Positions 16,042-24,661 of a stretch of 25,907 nucleotides of DNA are shown here, piece by piece. The notes under the pieces are model-generated. The model was not told the DNA's origin. It ran no database searches and saw only the letters and a program-made list of their open reading frames with translations. The translations under genes were made by a program, and so were the position numbers. Each line of letters starts with the position of its first letter. Positions within the stretch are counted from its first letter, which is position 1. Location: the NCBI GenBank assembly GCA_041946825.1, contig JBHGBD010000044.1:1-25907 (forward strand), read 5' to 3'. Source of the stretch: CAZTHM01 sp041946825. Its GTDB lineage: Bacteria; Acidobacteriota; Terriglobia; UBA7540.

Positions 16042-17334
16042 ATGTCAACATTCTGGATAACCCTGAGGCTGAACTCGCCGGCCAGATTTCTATGGCCCGT
16101 GACTCTTTTGTGCTCCGTGTTGTTCTGCGCCCCCCTCGCCTCAGCTCAGCAGTCGTCCCGCGCCGCGGAAATCGAGGCGGCACGGAAAGAAAAGGCTCAG
16201 CGCCTGAAACCGGATCAGCCCTCCAAAACTGAGCGCCGGCTGTATACCCTGAAGGAGAGCAAGATCATGGAGCGCGTCAGCGCGGGCGTGGCGGGGTTCC
16301 GCCTGAAGTTGGGCGGGCTTGTCCCGGGAGGCGGCTTCGCCCTCGGCCCGGAGTATCTCCGGGATGACTTGGCCGAGGGCAACCTGGTGTTTCGCAGCGC
16401 CGCGCAAGCCTCCATCAAAGGCTATCAGCGTTATGACCTGCAGTTCTCGGCGCCGCATTTCGCGCGGCAGCAACTGTTCTTTGACCTCTTTGCCGTCCAC
16501 CACGATTACCGGGGGATCAATTATTACGGCCCGGGCCCGCGGTCCGACAAAAACGCGCGCAGCAACTTCCGCATCATCGACAACGCTATCGACGGCATGT
16601 TCGGCTGGCAACCCGTCCGCCAGCTCAAGATGGGCGTTTCGGGCGGATATCTCGCCACGACACTGGGCACCGGCACGGACACGCGCTTCGTCTCCACCGA
16701 CCAGGTCTTCGGCCCGAACGAAGCCGTGGGAATTGACACGCGCCCGGACTTCGTTCGCGCCGGCGGATTCATCCGCCTGGACTATCGCGATAATCCCGGC
16801 GGCCCGCGCAGCGGCGGCGATTACCTGATCCAACTCGACCGGTATTACTCCCGCCCCAACACGGGAAACGACTTTCGACGCCTGAATGTCGAGTTGCAGC
16901 AATACGTCCCCTTCTTCAACCAGCGCCGGGTCATCGCCCTGCACGCCCGCACCGTCGTCACGTATCCTGATAACAACAACGTCGTCCCCTTCTACCTCCA
17001 GCCGGTCCTGGGTGGGTCGGACGACCTGCGCGGCTTCCGGCCGTTTCGTTTCTACGACAACAATCTCATCGTCGTGAATGGCGAATACCGCTATGAGGTC
17101 TTCAGCGGGCTCGATATGGCGCTTTTCGCCGACGCGGGCAAGGTGTTCCACAACCATTCGGAATGGAACCTGCACAACATGGAAGCGGCGTTCGGTTTCG
17201 GATTCCGGTTCAACGTTCGCAACAATGTGTTCATGCGGATTGACACGGGCTTCAGTCACGAAGGTTTCCAGGTGTGGCTCAAGTTCGGCAACGTCTTCGC
17301 CGAGGAGCGCATTCGCTCCTCCAGTTTCCAGTAG
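16042..17334 (+). CDS. Omp85/BamA-type outer-membrane beta-barrel protein without POTRA domains
   Basis: The 430-residue protein has a long-n-region signal peptide (ending near ASAQQ) and a short charged linker. A 16-strand-type surface-antigen barrel of the Omp85 superfamily follows. The diagnostic L-R-G-F motif is at residues 329-332 (loop 6, GGSDDLRGF), followed by alternating aromatic strands such as NGEYRYEVF, and the chain ends with FQVWLKFGNVF plus a short tail. No POTRA repeats precede the barrel, unlike BamA or TamA, so it is more likely a patatin-type or lone-barrel family member than the essential assembly factor. The start at 16042 is chosen because it begins the signal peptide and AGAGG lies ten bases upstream. 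Its stop is 20 bp before the kinase-like gene, so they are probably cotranscribed. Confidence 0.85.
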   Translation: MSTFWITLRLNSPARFLWPVTLLCSVLFCAPLASAQQSSRAAEIEAARKEKAQRLKPDQPSKTERRLYTLKESKIMERVSAGVAGFRLKLGGLVPGGGFALGPEYLRDDLAEGNLVFRSAAQASIKGYQRYDLQFSAPHFARQQLFFDLFAVHHDYRGINYYGPGPRSDKNARSNFRIIDNAIDGMFGWQPVRQLKMGVSGGYLATTLGTGTDTRFVSTDQVFGPNEAVGIDTRPDFVRAGGFIRLDYRDNPGGPRSGGDYLIQLDRYYSRPNTGNDFRRLNVELQQYVPFFNQRRVIALHARTVVTYPDNNNVVPFYLQPVLGGSDDLRGFRPFRFYDNNLIVVNGEYRYEVFSGLDMALFADAGKVFHNHSEWNLHNMEAAFGFGFRFNVRNNVFMRIDTGFSHEGFQVWLKFGNVFAEERIRSSSFQ

Positions 17335-17354
17335 GGGGAAGAAAAACCCAAGCC

Positions 17355-18986
17355 ATGCGCCGTCCATCGCTGCGACAACCCGCCATGCTGTTTGCCGCCG
17401 CGCTCTTGCTGCCCCTGCTCAGCCCAGGCAACCCCACGAAAAAGTTCTATGAAGACGATCCACTCCTGAAGGAACCCCCTCCGCTCAACGTCGAAGAGGT
17501 TTTAGTCCGACGCATCAGCGACTACTACGACTACTTCTCCAATAGTTTCGCGAAACTCGGCGAGCAGAACACCGAGGGGAAGATCCATCCCGCGCAGGCC
17601 GTGAATACGCTCGGCGACGCGCCCGACAGCGCCTGGTACACGATGCGCCATTATTGGCATCCCATGACGATGGAGGAATTGCGGCGCGGGCCGGGCGATC
17701 AGAACGCCCCCGATACTTCCGGGCGGTTGACCGTCGTGAAGGCCAAGACCGAAGGCATCAGTCCGGGCTTCACGATGGAGGATTCCAAAGGGCGAAGGTA
17801 CAACGTCAAGTTCGATCCACTCACCAACCCCGAGATGGCGACCGCCGCCGACGTCATCGTCTCGAAGTTCTTCTACGCGCTGGGATACAACGTCCCCGAA
17901 AACTACCTTTTCACCTTCAGCCGGCATCAACTCGCCGTCGCCTCCGACGCGACCACGACCAACGCCCTGGGGGTCAAGCGCCCCATGAGGGAGCGCGACA
18001 TCACGGAGTTGCTCCTCAAAACTCCGCGCAATGCCGATGGGCGGTATCGCGCCGTCGCCAGCTTCTACATCAAGGGGAAGAATGTGGGCGAGTTCAGGTA
18101 CTACGGAACGCGTCAGGACGACCCGAACGACATCGTCCCCCACGAGCATCGCCGCGACCTGCGCGGGCTCGGTGTTTTCTGCGCGTGGCTGGGCCACGAC
18201 GATTCCCGCGCCATCAACAATTCCGATTTCCTCGTGGAAGAGAACGGGATCCACTTCATCAAACACTATCTGATCGATTTCGGGTCGACTCTGGGAAGCG
18301 CCAGCATCGGACCCAACAGTCCGCGCTCGGGACAGTACCTCTACGACAATAAAGACTCCGCCCGGGAATTTTTCTCCCTGGGGGTCTACGTGCCCAAGTG
18401 GTCGCGAGCGCACTACCCCAAGCTCCCCGCCGTGGGCCGCTTCGAGGCCGAGACGTTCGATCCCGAGACCTGGGTGCCCGAATATCGCAATCCTGCCTTC
18501 GTCAACCGCCTGCCGGATGACGCCTTCTGGGCCGCCAAGCAGGTTATGGCGTTCACGGACGTGCAGATTCGCGCCCTGGTCAAGCTGGGACAGTTCAGCG
18601 ACCCGCGCGCCGAGAAATGGATCGCCGACTGCCTCATCAAGCGCCGCGACAAAATCGGAAAAGCTTTCCTGCCGAAGGTTCTTCCCCTCGACCATTTCGC
18701 TGTCCGCGACGGACGCCTGGAATTCGACGATCTTGCGGTACAATACCAATTGTCAGGGCCGCGCACTTACCGGGCCGAATGGTTCCGATTCAACAACGAT
18801 ACGGGGCAAAAGGCAGCGCTCGCCGATGGAGCCGGTCTCTCAGTGCCGCCCGCCCTCCAGGAAGCGGCGGACGGGGATTACTTCGCGGCGAATCTCAGCG
18901 GGGAAGACAAGCAGAAGACGGTCACGGTTTATTTGCGCAAGCGGGGCGGAGAGATTCAAGTAGTCGGGGTCGACCGCAGTTGGTGA
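17355..18986 (+). CDS. Probable exported protein with protein-kinase-like catalytic motifs (unnamed family)
   Basis: I do not recognise a named family for this 543-residue protein. The N-terminus (RRPSLRQ, then MLFAAALLLPLL) looks like a Sec signal. A conserved-looking segment NTLGDAPDSAW (85-94) precedes a kinase-like core: GISPGF (134-139) as nucleotide loop, Lys152 in YNVKFDP, an acidic helix starting PEMATAADVI (Glu160), HDDSRAIN with His281, Asp283 and Asn288 in exact HxDxxxxN spacing, and IDFGSTLGS with Asp308-Phe-Gly. These match the protein-kinase/HipA/PI3K-like superfold in order. A beta-rich tail follows (about 450-543). The start at 17355 is the ATG opening the signal sequence; longer readings overlap the barrel gene. 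Its neighbours are an Omp85 barrel (20 bp upstream) and a PAP2 phosphatase. Kinase activity and extracytoplasmic location are inferences, since ATP is scarce there. Confidence 0.72.
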   Translation: MRRPSLRQPAMLFAAALLLPLLSPGNPTKKFYEDDPLLKEPPPLNVEEVLVRRISDYYDYFSNSFAKLGEQNTEGKIHPAQAVNTLGDAPDSAWYTMRHYWHPMTMEELRRGPGDQNAPDTSGRLTVVKAKTEGISPGFTMEDSKGRRYNVKFDPLTNPEMATAADVIVSKFFYALGYNVPENYLFTFSRHQLAVASDATTTNALGVKRPMRERDITELLLKTPRNADGRYRAVASFYIKGKNVGEFRYYGTRQDDPNDIVPHEHRRDLRGLGVFCAWLGHDDSRAINNSDFLVEENGIHFIKHYLIDFGSTLGSASIGPNSPRSGQYLYDNKDSAREFFSLGVYVPKWSRAHYPKLPAVGRFEAETFDPETWVPEYRNPAFVNRLPDDAFWAAKQVMAFTDVQIRALVKLGQFSDPRAEKWIADCLIKRRDKIGKAFLPKVLPLDHFAVRDGRLEFDDLAVQYQLSGPRTYRAEWFRFNNDTGQKAALADGAGLSVPPALQEAADGDYFAANLSGEDKQKTVTVYLRKRGGEIQVVGVDRSW

Positions 18987-19178
18987 ATCAAGGGGCCAGG
19001 GGACTGGGTGTATGGCGCGGGCGGTTATGGTGCAAAGGTTTCTAGAGCCCCCAACCTCCTGACCGATTCTCTGCATCCAATAAAATCTACCAGGGGTTCC
19101 GGCGGGAAATTTCGACTGGCCTCGCTTGCGCGAGGGGCTCGATCCGTCGAGGATCGAGGAGGAGAGTTCGCTAGATCA
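18987..19178 (+). promoter_or_regulatory. Leader with hairpins before the PAP2 gene
   Basis: The 192-bp gap holds CTCGATCC-GTCGA-GGATCGAG (19138-19158), a perfect 8-bp stem with a 5-base loop. A smaller CCTCG/CGAGG hairpin lies just before it. The 3' arm abuts the AGGAGG ribosome site at 19157-19162, so the hairpin could modulate translation or act as an operator. Whether PAP2 has its own promoter here is unclear. Confidence 0.45.
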
Positions 19179-20096
19179 GTGCGTCTAAGACGAGTGTCCT
19201 GTTGCTCACTCCTGATTCTTCTGCTGTGCACCGTTCCGGCACTCCCTCTGGACGAGGCGAATGGACGCCAGGCTCCCACGCCTCCTGCCGCCTCAGATCC
19301 CACACCCCTTCTCGGGCCGGCCTCCCCGGCGCAGGATGCGAATCGCCCTTCGTTCAAGAGCCTGCCGCGTGATGTTTTCCGCGACCAGATCTTCTTATGG
19401 ACACGGCCGTTCCGACCCCAGCGCGCCGATCTTCCCTGGGCGGCGGCATTTTTCGGCACGTCGGCCGGACTGATGGCCCTCGACAACAATGTGGCTCAGG
19501 GCCTCGTGGCCCATCCGACGGGCAACGGATACTCGGTCAGCAAATCCATCGGCACCCTGGGTACCCCGCTCTATGGAGCGGCGATTCTGGGCACTGTGTA
19601 CCTGATCGGGAAGGCCTACAAAAGCGCACACGCGCAGGACACCGGCATCCTGGGGATCCGCGCCGTCGCCGACGCGATGATTATCGTCGAGACCTTGAAA
19701 GTTGCCACGCAGCGCCCCCGCCCGACGCTGGGTGGCGGAGATTTCGCCAATCACAACGCCGACGGAGAGTTCTTTGCGGGCGGCAATTCGTTCCCTTCCG
19801 GCCATGCCGGAGGCTCCTTCGCGCTGGCCACCGTCGTCGCCATGCGCAACCGCAACCGGCGGTGGATCCCGATCGCCGCTTACGCCCTGGCAAGCGCGGT
19901 CTCGGTCTCGCGAGTTACGGAGCGGCGACACTTCCCTTCCGACGTGTTCGTGGGCGCGGTGGTTGGGCACCTGGCCGGCCGGCACGTCGTGCATAGCACC
20001 GAAGAGCCCGCGAGGTCCCGGCTGAATCACCTCCGCATCGAACCTGCCGCCAGCCCCGGCGGCGGCGCGGCCATCAACATCGCCTGGGATTTCTAA
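19179..20096 (+). CDS. Secreted or membrane PAP2-superfamily phosphatase
   Basis: The 305-residue protein carries all three type 2 phosphatidic acid phosphatase motifs: K-x6-RP (Lys174, KVATQRPRP), PSGH with His209, and SR-x5-H-x3-D with His251 and Asp255 (SRVTERRHFPSD). The enzyme removes phosphate from lipid phosphates or similar substrates through a phosphohistidine intermediate, typically on the outer face of the membrane. The start is uncertain. An upstream ATG at 19008 gives 57 extra low-complexity residues, whereas GTG at 19179 opens directly into a signal or anchor segment (SCCSLLILLLCTVPALP) and has AGGAGG about 16 bases upstream. It follows the kinase-like gene in the same direction and its end is convergent with the GH3 gene, with only 27 bp between them. 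Confidence 0.88.
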   Translation: MRLRRVSCCSLLILLLCTVPALPLDEANGRQAPTPPAASDPTPLLGPASPAQDANRPSFKSLPRDVFRDQIFLWTRPFRPQRADLPWAAAFFGTSAGLMALDNNVAQGLVAHPTGNGYSVSKSIGTLGTPLYGAAILGTVYLIGKAYKSAHAQDTGILGIRAVADAMIIVETLKVATQRPRPTLGGGDFANHNADGEFFAGGNSFPSGHAGGSFALATVVAMRNRNRRWIPIAAYALASAVSVSRVTERRHFPSDVFVGAVVGHLAGRHVVHSTEEPARSRLNHLRIEPAASPGGGAAINIAWDF

Positions 20097-20123
20097 TCAC
20101 CCTTCGAGCCGTTCGCATCGCGC

Positions 20124-22478
20124 CTAGTCTTCAACCCTCAACTTTACGGTTTGCAGGTCCGTCGAATTCGGACCCACCATGATGTCGAATTCGCCCGGCT
20201 CGACGATGCGTTGCATGTTTGCATCCAAGAATGACAGCGCCTCCGAAGTGATTGGAAGCTCGACCGTCTTTGTCTGCCCCGGCTCGAGTGTCAGGCGCTT
20301 GAAGCCTTTGAGTTCTTTCACGGGGCGTGTCACCGAGCTGACGAGGTCGTGAATATACATCTCGACCACTTCGTCGCCTTTCACCTTCCCTGTGTTGGTC
20401 ACGTCGACGCTGACCGTCGTGTGTCCACTCGTTCCGATCTTGTCCGGGGAAAGCCGGAGATTGCTGTATTTGAAACTGGTGTAACTCAGGCCATGGCCAA
20501 ACGGGAAGAGGGGAGCTTTATCGGCGAACAGATATCCTCGGCGGGCCGAAGGCTTGTGATTGTAGTAGGCCGGAATCTGTCCGGCAGAGCGAGGAAAGGT
20601 AATCGGCAATCTCCCGCCCGGATTGTAGTCGCCGAACAAGGCCTCCGCCGCCGCCGTTCCGCCCTCCTGCCCCAGATACCAGCCTTCCAGAATCGCCGGA
20701 ACGTTTTCCGCAAGGTAGTTGATCGCCAGCGGCCGGCCGTTGATCAGGAACACCACGACCGGCTTGCCGGTCGCGAGCATCGCCTTGACCAGTTCGTTTT
20801 GTTGGCCGAGAAGTTCCAAGCTATCGCGGTCGCCGGGGTGCGACTCGGCCCAGGCTTCACGGCAGGTCTGCTCGTTTCCGCCGAGCACGAGGACGATGGC
20901 GTCGGCAGCCTTTGCCGTCTGCACCGCCTCGGCTATTCGCTTGGCTTCTTTGGCCGGATCGCTGGGAGTGACCTTGTCAGTGTACCAGTCGCGCCAGTCT
21001 GCATCTTCTTCGGTAATCCTTGAGCCCACGGCATAAACGACTTTGATCTTCTCTCCTGCTTTCGCCTTGATGCCATCGAGGAGCGTCACGCAGTGGCCGG
21101 GGTCCTGGCTGTACCCGCCCAGATGGCACTTGGCGGCGTTGGGACCTATTACCGCCAGCGTTCTGATTTTGGCCCGATCGAGCGGGAGCGCGCCGTTCTG
21201 GTTTTTGAGAAGGACGACGGCTTCGCGCGCCGCCTTCAGAGCGAGCTCGCGATGCCCGGGGGCGTTATTAATTCTAGTCGCAGCTTCGGGGTCAACGTAC
21301 AAATCTTCGAAGAGCCCCGCCAGGAATTTGGCGCGCAAGATTCGCGCCACGGTTTTGTCGAGCGTGGCCTCGGAAATCCTTCCCGCCCGGACCTGCTCGA
21401 TCAGGGTGCCATAAGCATCAACGTCGGGAAGCTCGATATCCACCCCGGCTTCCAGCGCCTTCTTCGCAGCGTCCGCGCGATTGGCCACGACATGGTGCAG
21501 AGTCTCAAGCTGCGCGATCCCCTCGTAGTCGGAGACCACAAACCCCTGAAATCCCCACTCCTCGCGCAGCACTTTTTGAAGCAACCATGGGTTGCCGTGC
21601 GAGGGGACGCCGTCAATTTCGTTGTAGGACGGCATCACACTCATGACCCCGGCTTCTGTCACCGCCGCCTGGAACGGAACCAGGAAATTCTCGCGAATGA
21701 TCCTTTCTGAGTAGTTTCCAGGCGCTAAGTTCGTTCCCGCTTCCGGCTGCCCGTGCACGGCGAAATGCTTCATGGTGGCGAAAATATGCTGCTGGTCGAT
21801 GCCCGGCCCCTTGCCTTGAAACCCCTGGATGCACGCCACGCCGAGGCGCAAGACCAGATACGGATCCTCGCCGTAAGTCTCTTCCACTCTTCCCCATCGC
21901 GGATCGCGCGCCAGATCAAGGACCGGCGTGAGGGCCTGCTGTCCGCCGCGCGAGCGGATCTCCTGCGCCGCCACGCCAAAGGCTTGTTCCACCAGGTCCG
22001 GGTCCCAGGTGCTGGCCAGCGCGATGGCCTGCGGGAAGCTGGTGGCGCCGTTCGCCGCGAAGCCGTGCAGGCTTTCCTCATGTATCATCGCCGGGATTCC
22101 CAGGCGTGTCTGCTCGCGCAGGAATTTCTGAATCGCGTTGGTAAAGACCGCGTTCTCGCGCGGGCCTTTCTTTTCGCTGGCGCGGGTAATCTGCCCGATA
22201 CCGTTCTTGAGAACTTCCTTCGCCTTCTCCGGCGCGAAGTTCCCTTGCTCATCCATGATGAGCGCTTTGCGCTGCCAGAGCGCGTGGGTCTGCGCGACTT
22301 TCTCTTCCAGGGTCATGCGGCTGAGCAGGTCGGCGACGCGCTGCTCGACCGGTAACTGCGCGTTGCGATAGGCGGGCTGGCCCGGACCTTGCTGCGAGGT
22401 GACGCTTACCGCGGACATCAATGCCGCGCCAAACGCGCACAGTAGAGCCGGAACGACGAGATGGGATCGGTGTTTCAT
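20124..22478 (-). CDS. Secreted GH3 beta-glucosidase/beta-xylosidase
   Basis: The 784-residue enzyme has a signal peptide (about residues 1-28), a GH3 N-terminal barrel, a C-terminal alpha/beta sandwich and a fibronectin-III-like end domain. Landmarks are PAMIHEESLHG, LDLARDPRWGRVEETYGEDP, MKHFAVHG, the nucleophile Asp317 in FVVSDYEGI, LLKNQNGALPL, VLVLGGNE with an acid/base candidate in the EQTCREA loop, FPFGHGLSYTSF and the FnIII stretch VSVDVTNTGKVKGDEVVEMYI. GH3 enzymes remove single beta-linked glucose or xylose residues from oligosaccharide ends. Order and length match Bacteroidetes-type periplasmic beta-glucosidases (BglX-like). AGGAG sits eight bases before the ATG. It probably completes the work of the GH5 and GH31 enzymes of this window. 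Confidence 0.94.
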   Translation of the reverse strand: MKHRSHLVVPALLCAFGAALMSAVSVTSQQGPGQPAYRNAQLPVEQRVADLLSRMTLEEKVAQTHALWQRKALIMDEQGNFAPEKAKEVLKNGIGQITRASEKKGPRENAVFTNAIQKFLREQTRLGIPAMIHEESLHGFAANGATSFPQAIALASTWDPDLVEQAFGVAAQEIRSRGGQQALTPVLDLARDPRWGRVEETYGEDPYLVLRLGVACIQGFQGKGPGIDQQHIFATMKHFAVHGQPEAGTNLAPGNYSERIIRENFLVPFQAAVTEAGVMSVMPSYNEIDGVPSHGNPWLLQKVLREEWGFQGFVVSDYEGIAQLETLHHVVANRADAAKKALEAGVDIELPDVDAYGTLIEQVRAGRISEATLDKTVARILRAKFLAGLFEDLYVDPEAATRINNAPGHRELALKAAREAVVLLKNQNGALPLDRAKIRTLAVIGPNAAKCHLGGYSQDPGHCVTLLDGIKAKAGEKIKVVYAVGSRITEEDADWRDWYTDKVTPSDPAKEAKRIAEAVQTAKAADAIVLVLGGNEQTCREAWAESHPGDRDSLELLGQQNELVKAMLATGKPVVVFLINGRPLAINYLAENVPAILEGWYLGQEGGTAAAEALFGDYNPGGRLPITFPRSAGQIPAYYNHKPSARRGYLFADKAPLFPFGHGLSYTSFKYSNLRLSPDKIGTSGHTTVSVDVTNTGKVKGDEVVEMYIHDLVSSVTRPVKELKGFKRLTLEPGQTKTVELPITSEALSFLDANMQRIVEPGEFDIMVGPNSTDLQTVKLRVED

Positions 22479-22651
22479 GGCAAAAACTCCTGGTCAACAG
22501 TGAGGCCCGGCGGCGGAAACCTGTGGCGAATCCCGTGGCGTCGCCGGAAGCGCGCTATTCTCCCTCAGGCGCCGGAAAAGTGGTAGGGACAAAAGTTCGC
22601 CCGAAGACTCATCGGCGGAAGGTCGTCGCCAGGATTTCAGAGCCTTGATGG

Positions 22652-22688
22652 AAGGAAACAAAACGGCCAGCCCTTTCGAGCTGGCCGT
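22652..22688 (-). terminator. Rho-independent terminator for the Asp-box protein gene
   Basis: On the minus strand ACGGCCAG (22688-22681) pairs with CTGGCCGT (22670-22663) around a 10-base loop. TTTTGTTT follows directly. It starts 37 bases after the stop codon of the gene ending at 22726. Confidence 0.85.
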
Positions 22689-22725
22689 CGCGAACTGAGG
22701 CGAGCTTTACGGCCCACCTGCAGGC

Positions 22726-24243
22726 TTAGTGCAATGTCGCGGTCTGAAGTTTGCCGCCGTTGAACCCGCCGCTGGTCCACACTGGATGCGCGTAACCACT
22801 CAGAGCGGCTTCGCCTCCGTAGTCGCCGATGAAGCTGGCGCTTCCAGCGTTGATGGAGCTGGGTGTCAGGCGCTGGTTGGGGCTGAAGGCCGAACCGTTG
22901 TCGGAGCGCGTCGCGTAGATATCGTAGACCGCGCTTGACCCGGCACCGTTCCGCGTGTCGAACCAACTGAAGTGGATCCCCGTGCTGTCGGTCGCCACCG
23001 ACGGCATCAGCCGATTCCCGGATGAAGAGTCGTTGACGGAGCGCGGGGACGAAAACGAGCTGCCACCGTTGGTCGAGGAAACGAACCGAATCTGCGACCC
23101 GCCGTTCTTGGGCTGGTCGGCGTAAACGACATAGACCGCGCCCGAGGAACCGATGGCGAGTGACGCGAAGGTGTTCTTCCGGTAGGTCGAATTGAATTTC
23201 AACTCGCCAAACAGCGGCGTCACCTGGACCGAACTCGAAAACGACGTTCCGCCGTTTGTGGACTTCGACAGGAAATGGGCGCGCTGATTGCCAACGTAAA
23301 AAACCTCGTAGACCACGTAGATGGTCCCATCGGGGCCCACCGCGATTTGGGAACCCTGTACAGCCCCGTTAAACGAAGGGTTGCTGACCTGGACGGGCGC
23401 GGACCACGTCTGGCCGTGATCCGTCGAGCGGGAAAACAGGACCATGTCGGCAGTAGAAGTAAACCGCGTCCACGTGACGTAGACATTGCCATCTCTCGCC
23501 CCGCCCGAGTTGTCTACGGCGAGCCATTCCTTGTCTTCAAACGTGCTGGTGTTGGGATCAGTCTGGACTGCGACGGGATACGTTGTGCCCGCGCTGATGC
23601 CGAGATTCGATGCGCCCAGACTCCCGACGCCAACGTAGAGACCCCCGGCGTTGTTCGAGGCATTGAAATAGAGGTCCGCCAGGAAGACCCGGCCGCCTTT
23701 GTCAATCGCTACCACCGGATCGCTGTTGGCTTCCCAGGAAAGACTGTCCCCCGTCTGCAAGAGCGAGCCGGAGTATTGAACGAAATGCTCCGCCCACGTC
23801 CCGCCGCCGTCGTACGACCAGGCGTATTTTGTAGTGTTGTATCCGCCGCGCTGGGAGAAATCGCTGATGGCGGCGACAAGATTGTTGGCGCTGGTCGGAT
23901 CAACCGCGATGTGTTCTTCCGCGCCAGGCACGGTGGAGGTGGCATTCTTCACCGCCCCAACGGTTGCGTAAGGCGTCCCGGTAAAGGTTCCCCCGCCCCC
24001 GCCGCCTCCGCCCCCACCTCCGGGCTTGGCGCTCGGGCCGGCACCGTTGGATGTCGTGCTGGAACCCGACTGCGAGCGCCACAGGTTGGCGTTCTCGTGT
24101 GGCACGTGTGTCTTGAAGACGGCGCCGCGGTCCAGCGGTACCGAGTTCGCGGTTTGTTGCGCGTTGGAGACCAACGTGGACAGGACCAATCCCGCCACGA
24201 GCGAGAAGAAGATTCCCCCCACCTGATTTCGCCGGTTCTGCAT
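22726..24243 (-). CDS. Secreted Asp-box (BNR) repeat beta-propeller protein
   Basis: The 505-residue protein has a signal peptide (ending VSNAQQ), a Ser/Gly-rich linker with 11 consecutive glycines, and a propeller built from Asp-box (BNR) units: SYDGGGTW, STDHGQTW, STNGGTSF, STNGGSSF and a weaker SDNGSAF. Sialidase-fold and VPS10-type propellers share these repeats. The catalytic Arg triad and the Tyr/Glu of true sialidases are not apparent, so a binding or structural role outside the cell is as likely as hydrolysis. The start at 24243 is preferred over an upstream ATG (24279) because AAGGAG lies six bases before it and the signal peptide begins there. A strong terminator follows, so it is monocistronic. 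Confidence 0.82.
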   Translation of the reverse strand: MQNRRNQVGGIFFSLVAGLVLSTLVSNAQQTANSVPLDRGAVFKTHVPHENANLWRSQSGSSTTSNGAGPSAKPGGGGGGGGGGGTFTGTPYATVGAVKNATSTVPGAEEHIAVDPTSANNLVAAISDFSQRGGYNTTKYAWSYDGGGTWAEHFVQYSGSLLQTGDSLSWEANSDPVVAIDKGGRVFLADLYFNASNNAGGLYVGVGSLGASNLGISAGTTYPVAVQTDPNTSTFEDKEWLAVDNSGGARDGNVYVTWTRFTSTADMVLFSRSTDHGQTWSAPVQVSNPSFNGAVQGSQIAVGPDGTIYVVYEVFYVGNQRAHFLSKSTNGGTSFSSSVQVTPLFGELKFNSTYRKNTFASLAIGSSGAVYVVYADQPKNGGSQIRFVSSTNGGSSFSSPRSVNDSSSGNRLMPSVATDSTGIHFSWFDTRNGAGSSAVYDIYATRSDNGSAFSPNQRLTPSSINAGSASFIGDYGGEAALSGYAHPVWTSGGFNGGKLQTATLH

Positions 24244-24661
24244 TTTTTTCTCCTTGAAGGTACACTTCACGTACGGCATCGCCTGCCACTGACAAGCCCG
24301 CCAGTCGTTTCAAATCCTGACTCAAGTTCGGAATCTCGGAATTAGCCCCTAAACCAGATGCGTAAAGGGTAGAGCGGGCTGCCCCAAAAGTCAATATCCA
24401 GGAAATGGTACTTTAGTACCGAGTCGGTCGGACAAATAGCCCATTCCGTTAACCCAATTGGTTTCCATGACTTAGCAATTGGACGTTGAGTACGAATTGG
24501 GCCTTCGCGGCGCGTGTTGAGGCCACCGCGGCGAGCGTGGCCGGCTCAGGAGGTGAGGCGATTTCCTTCTTGGATATTCCCCTTGATTTCGATCCACCCT
24601 TCCTCAAGAATCAGACGCGCTTCGTCCCCTGTGGACGACGCTGGCGGACAAGAGGGATCCC
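24244..24661. promoter_or_regulatory. Divergent intergenic region with palindrome GGTACTTTAGTACC
   Basis: The 418-bp region separates two divergent genes. GGTACT-TT-AGTACC (24407-24420) is a perfect 6-bp palindrome suited to a dimeric regulator. Three AATTGG copies, two of them framed as CCCAATTGG and GAATTGGG, lie between about 24458 and 24500. GACAAATAG at 24431-24439 with its flank resembles 1744-1752. No promoter could be assigned with confidence. Confidence 0.4.

Noticed and set aside
16141..17367. 408-codon minus-strand open frame opposite the Omp85 gene, and a similar 415-codon frame at 17502-18749
   Set aside because: Both are complementary-frame shadows of plus-strand genes with signal peptides and conserved motifs.
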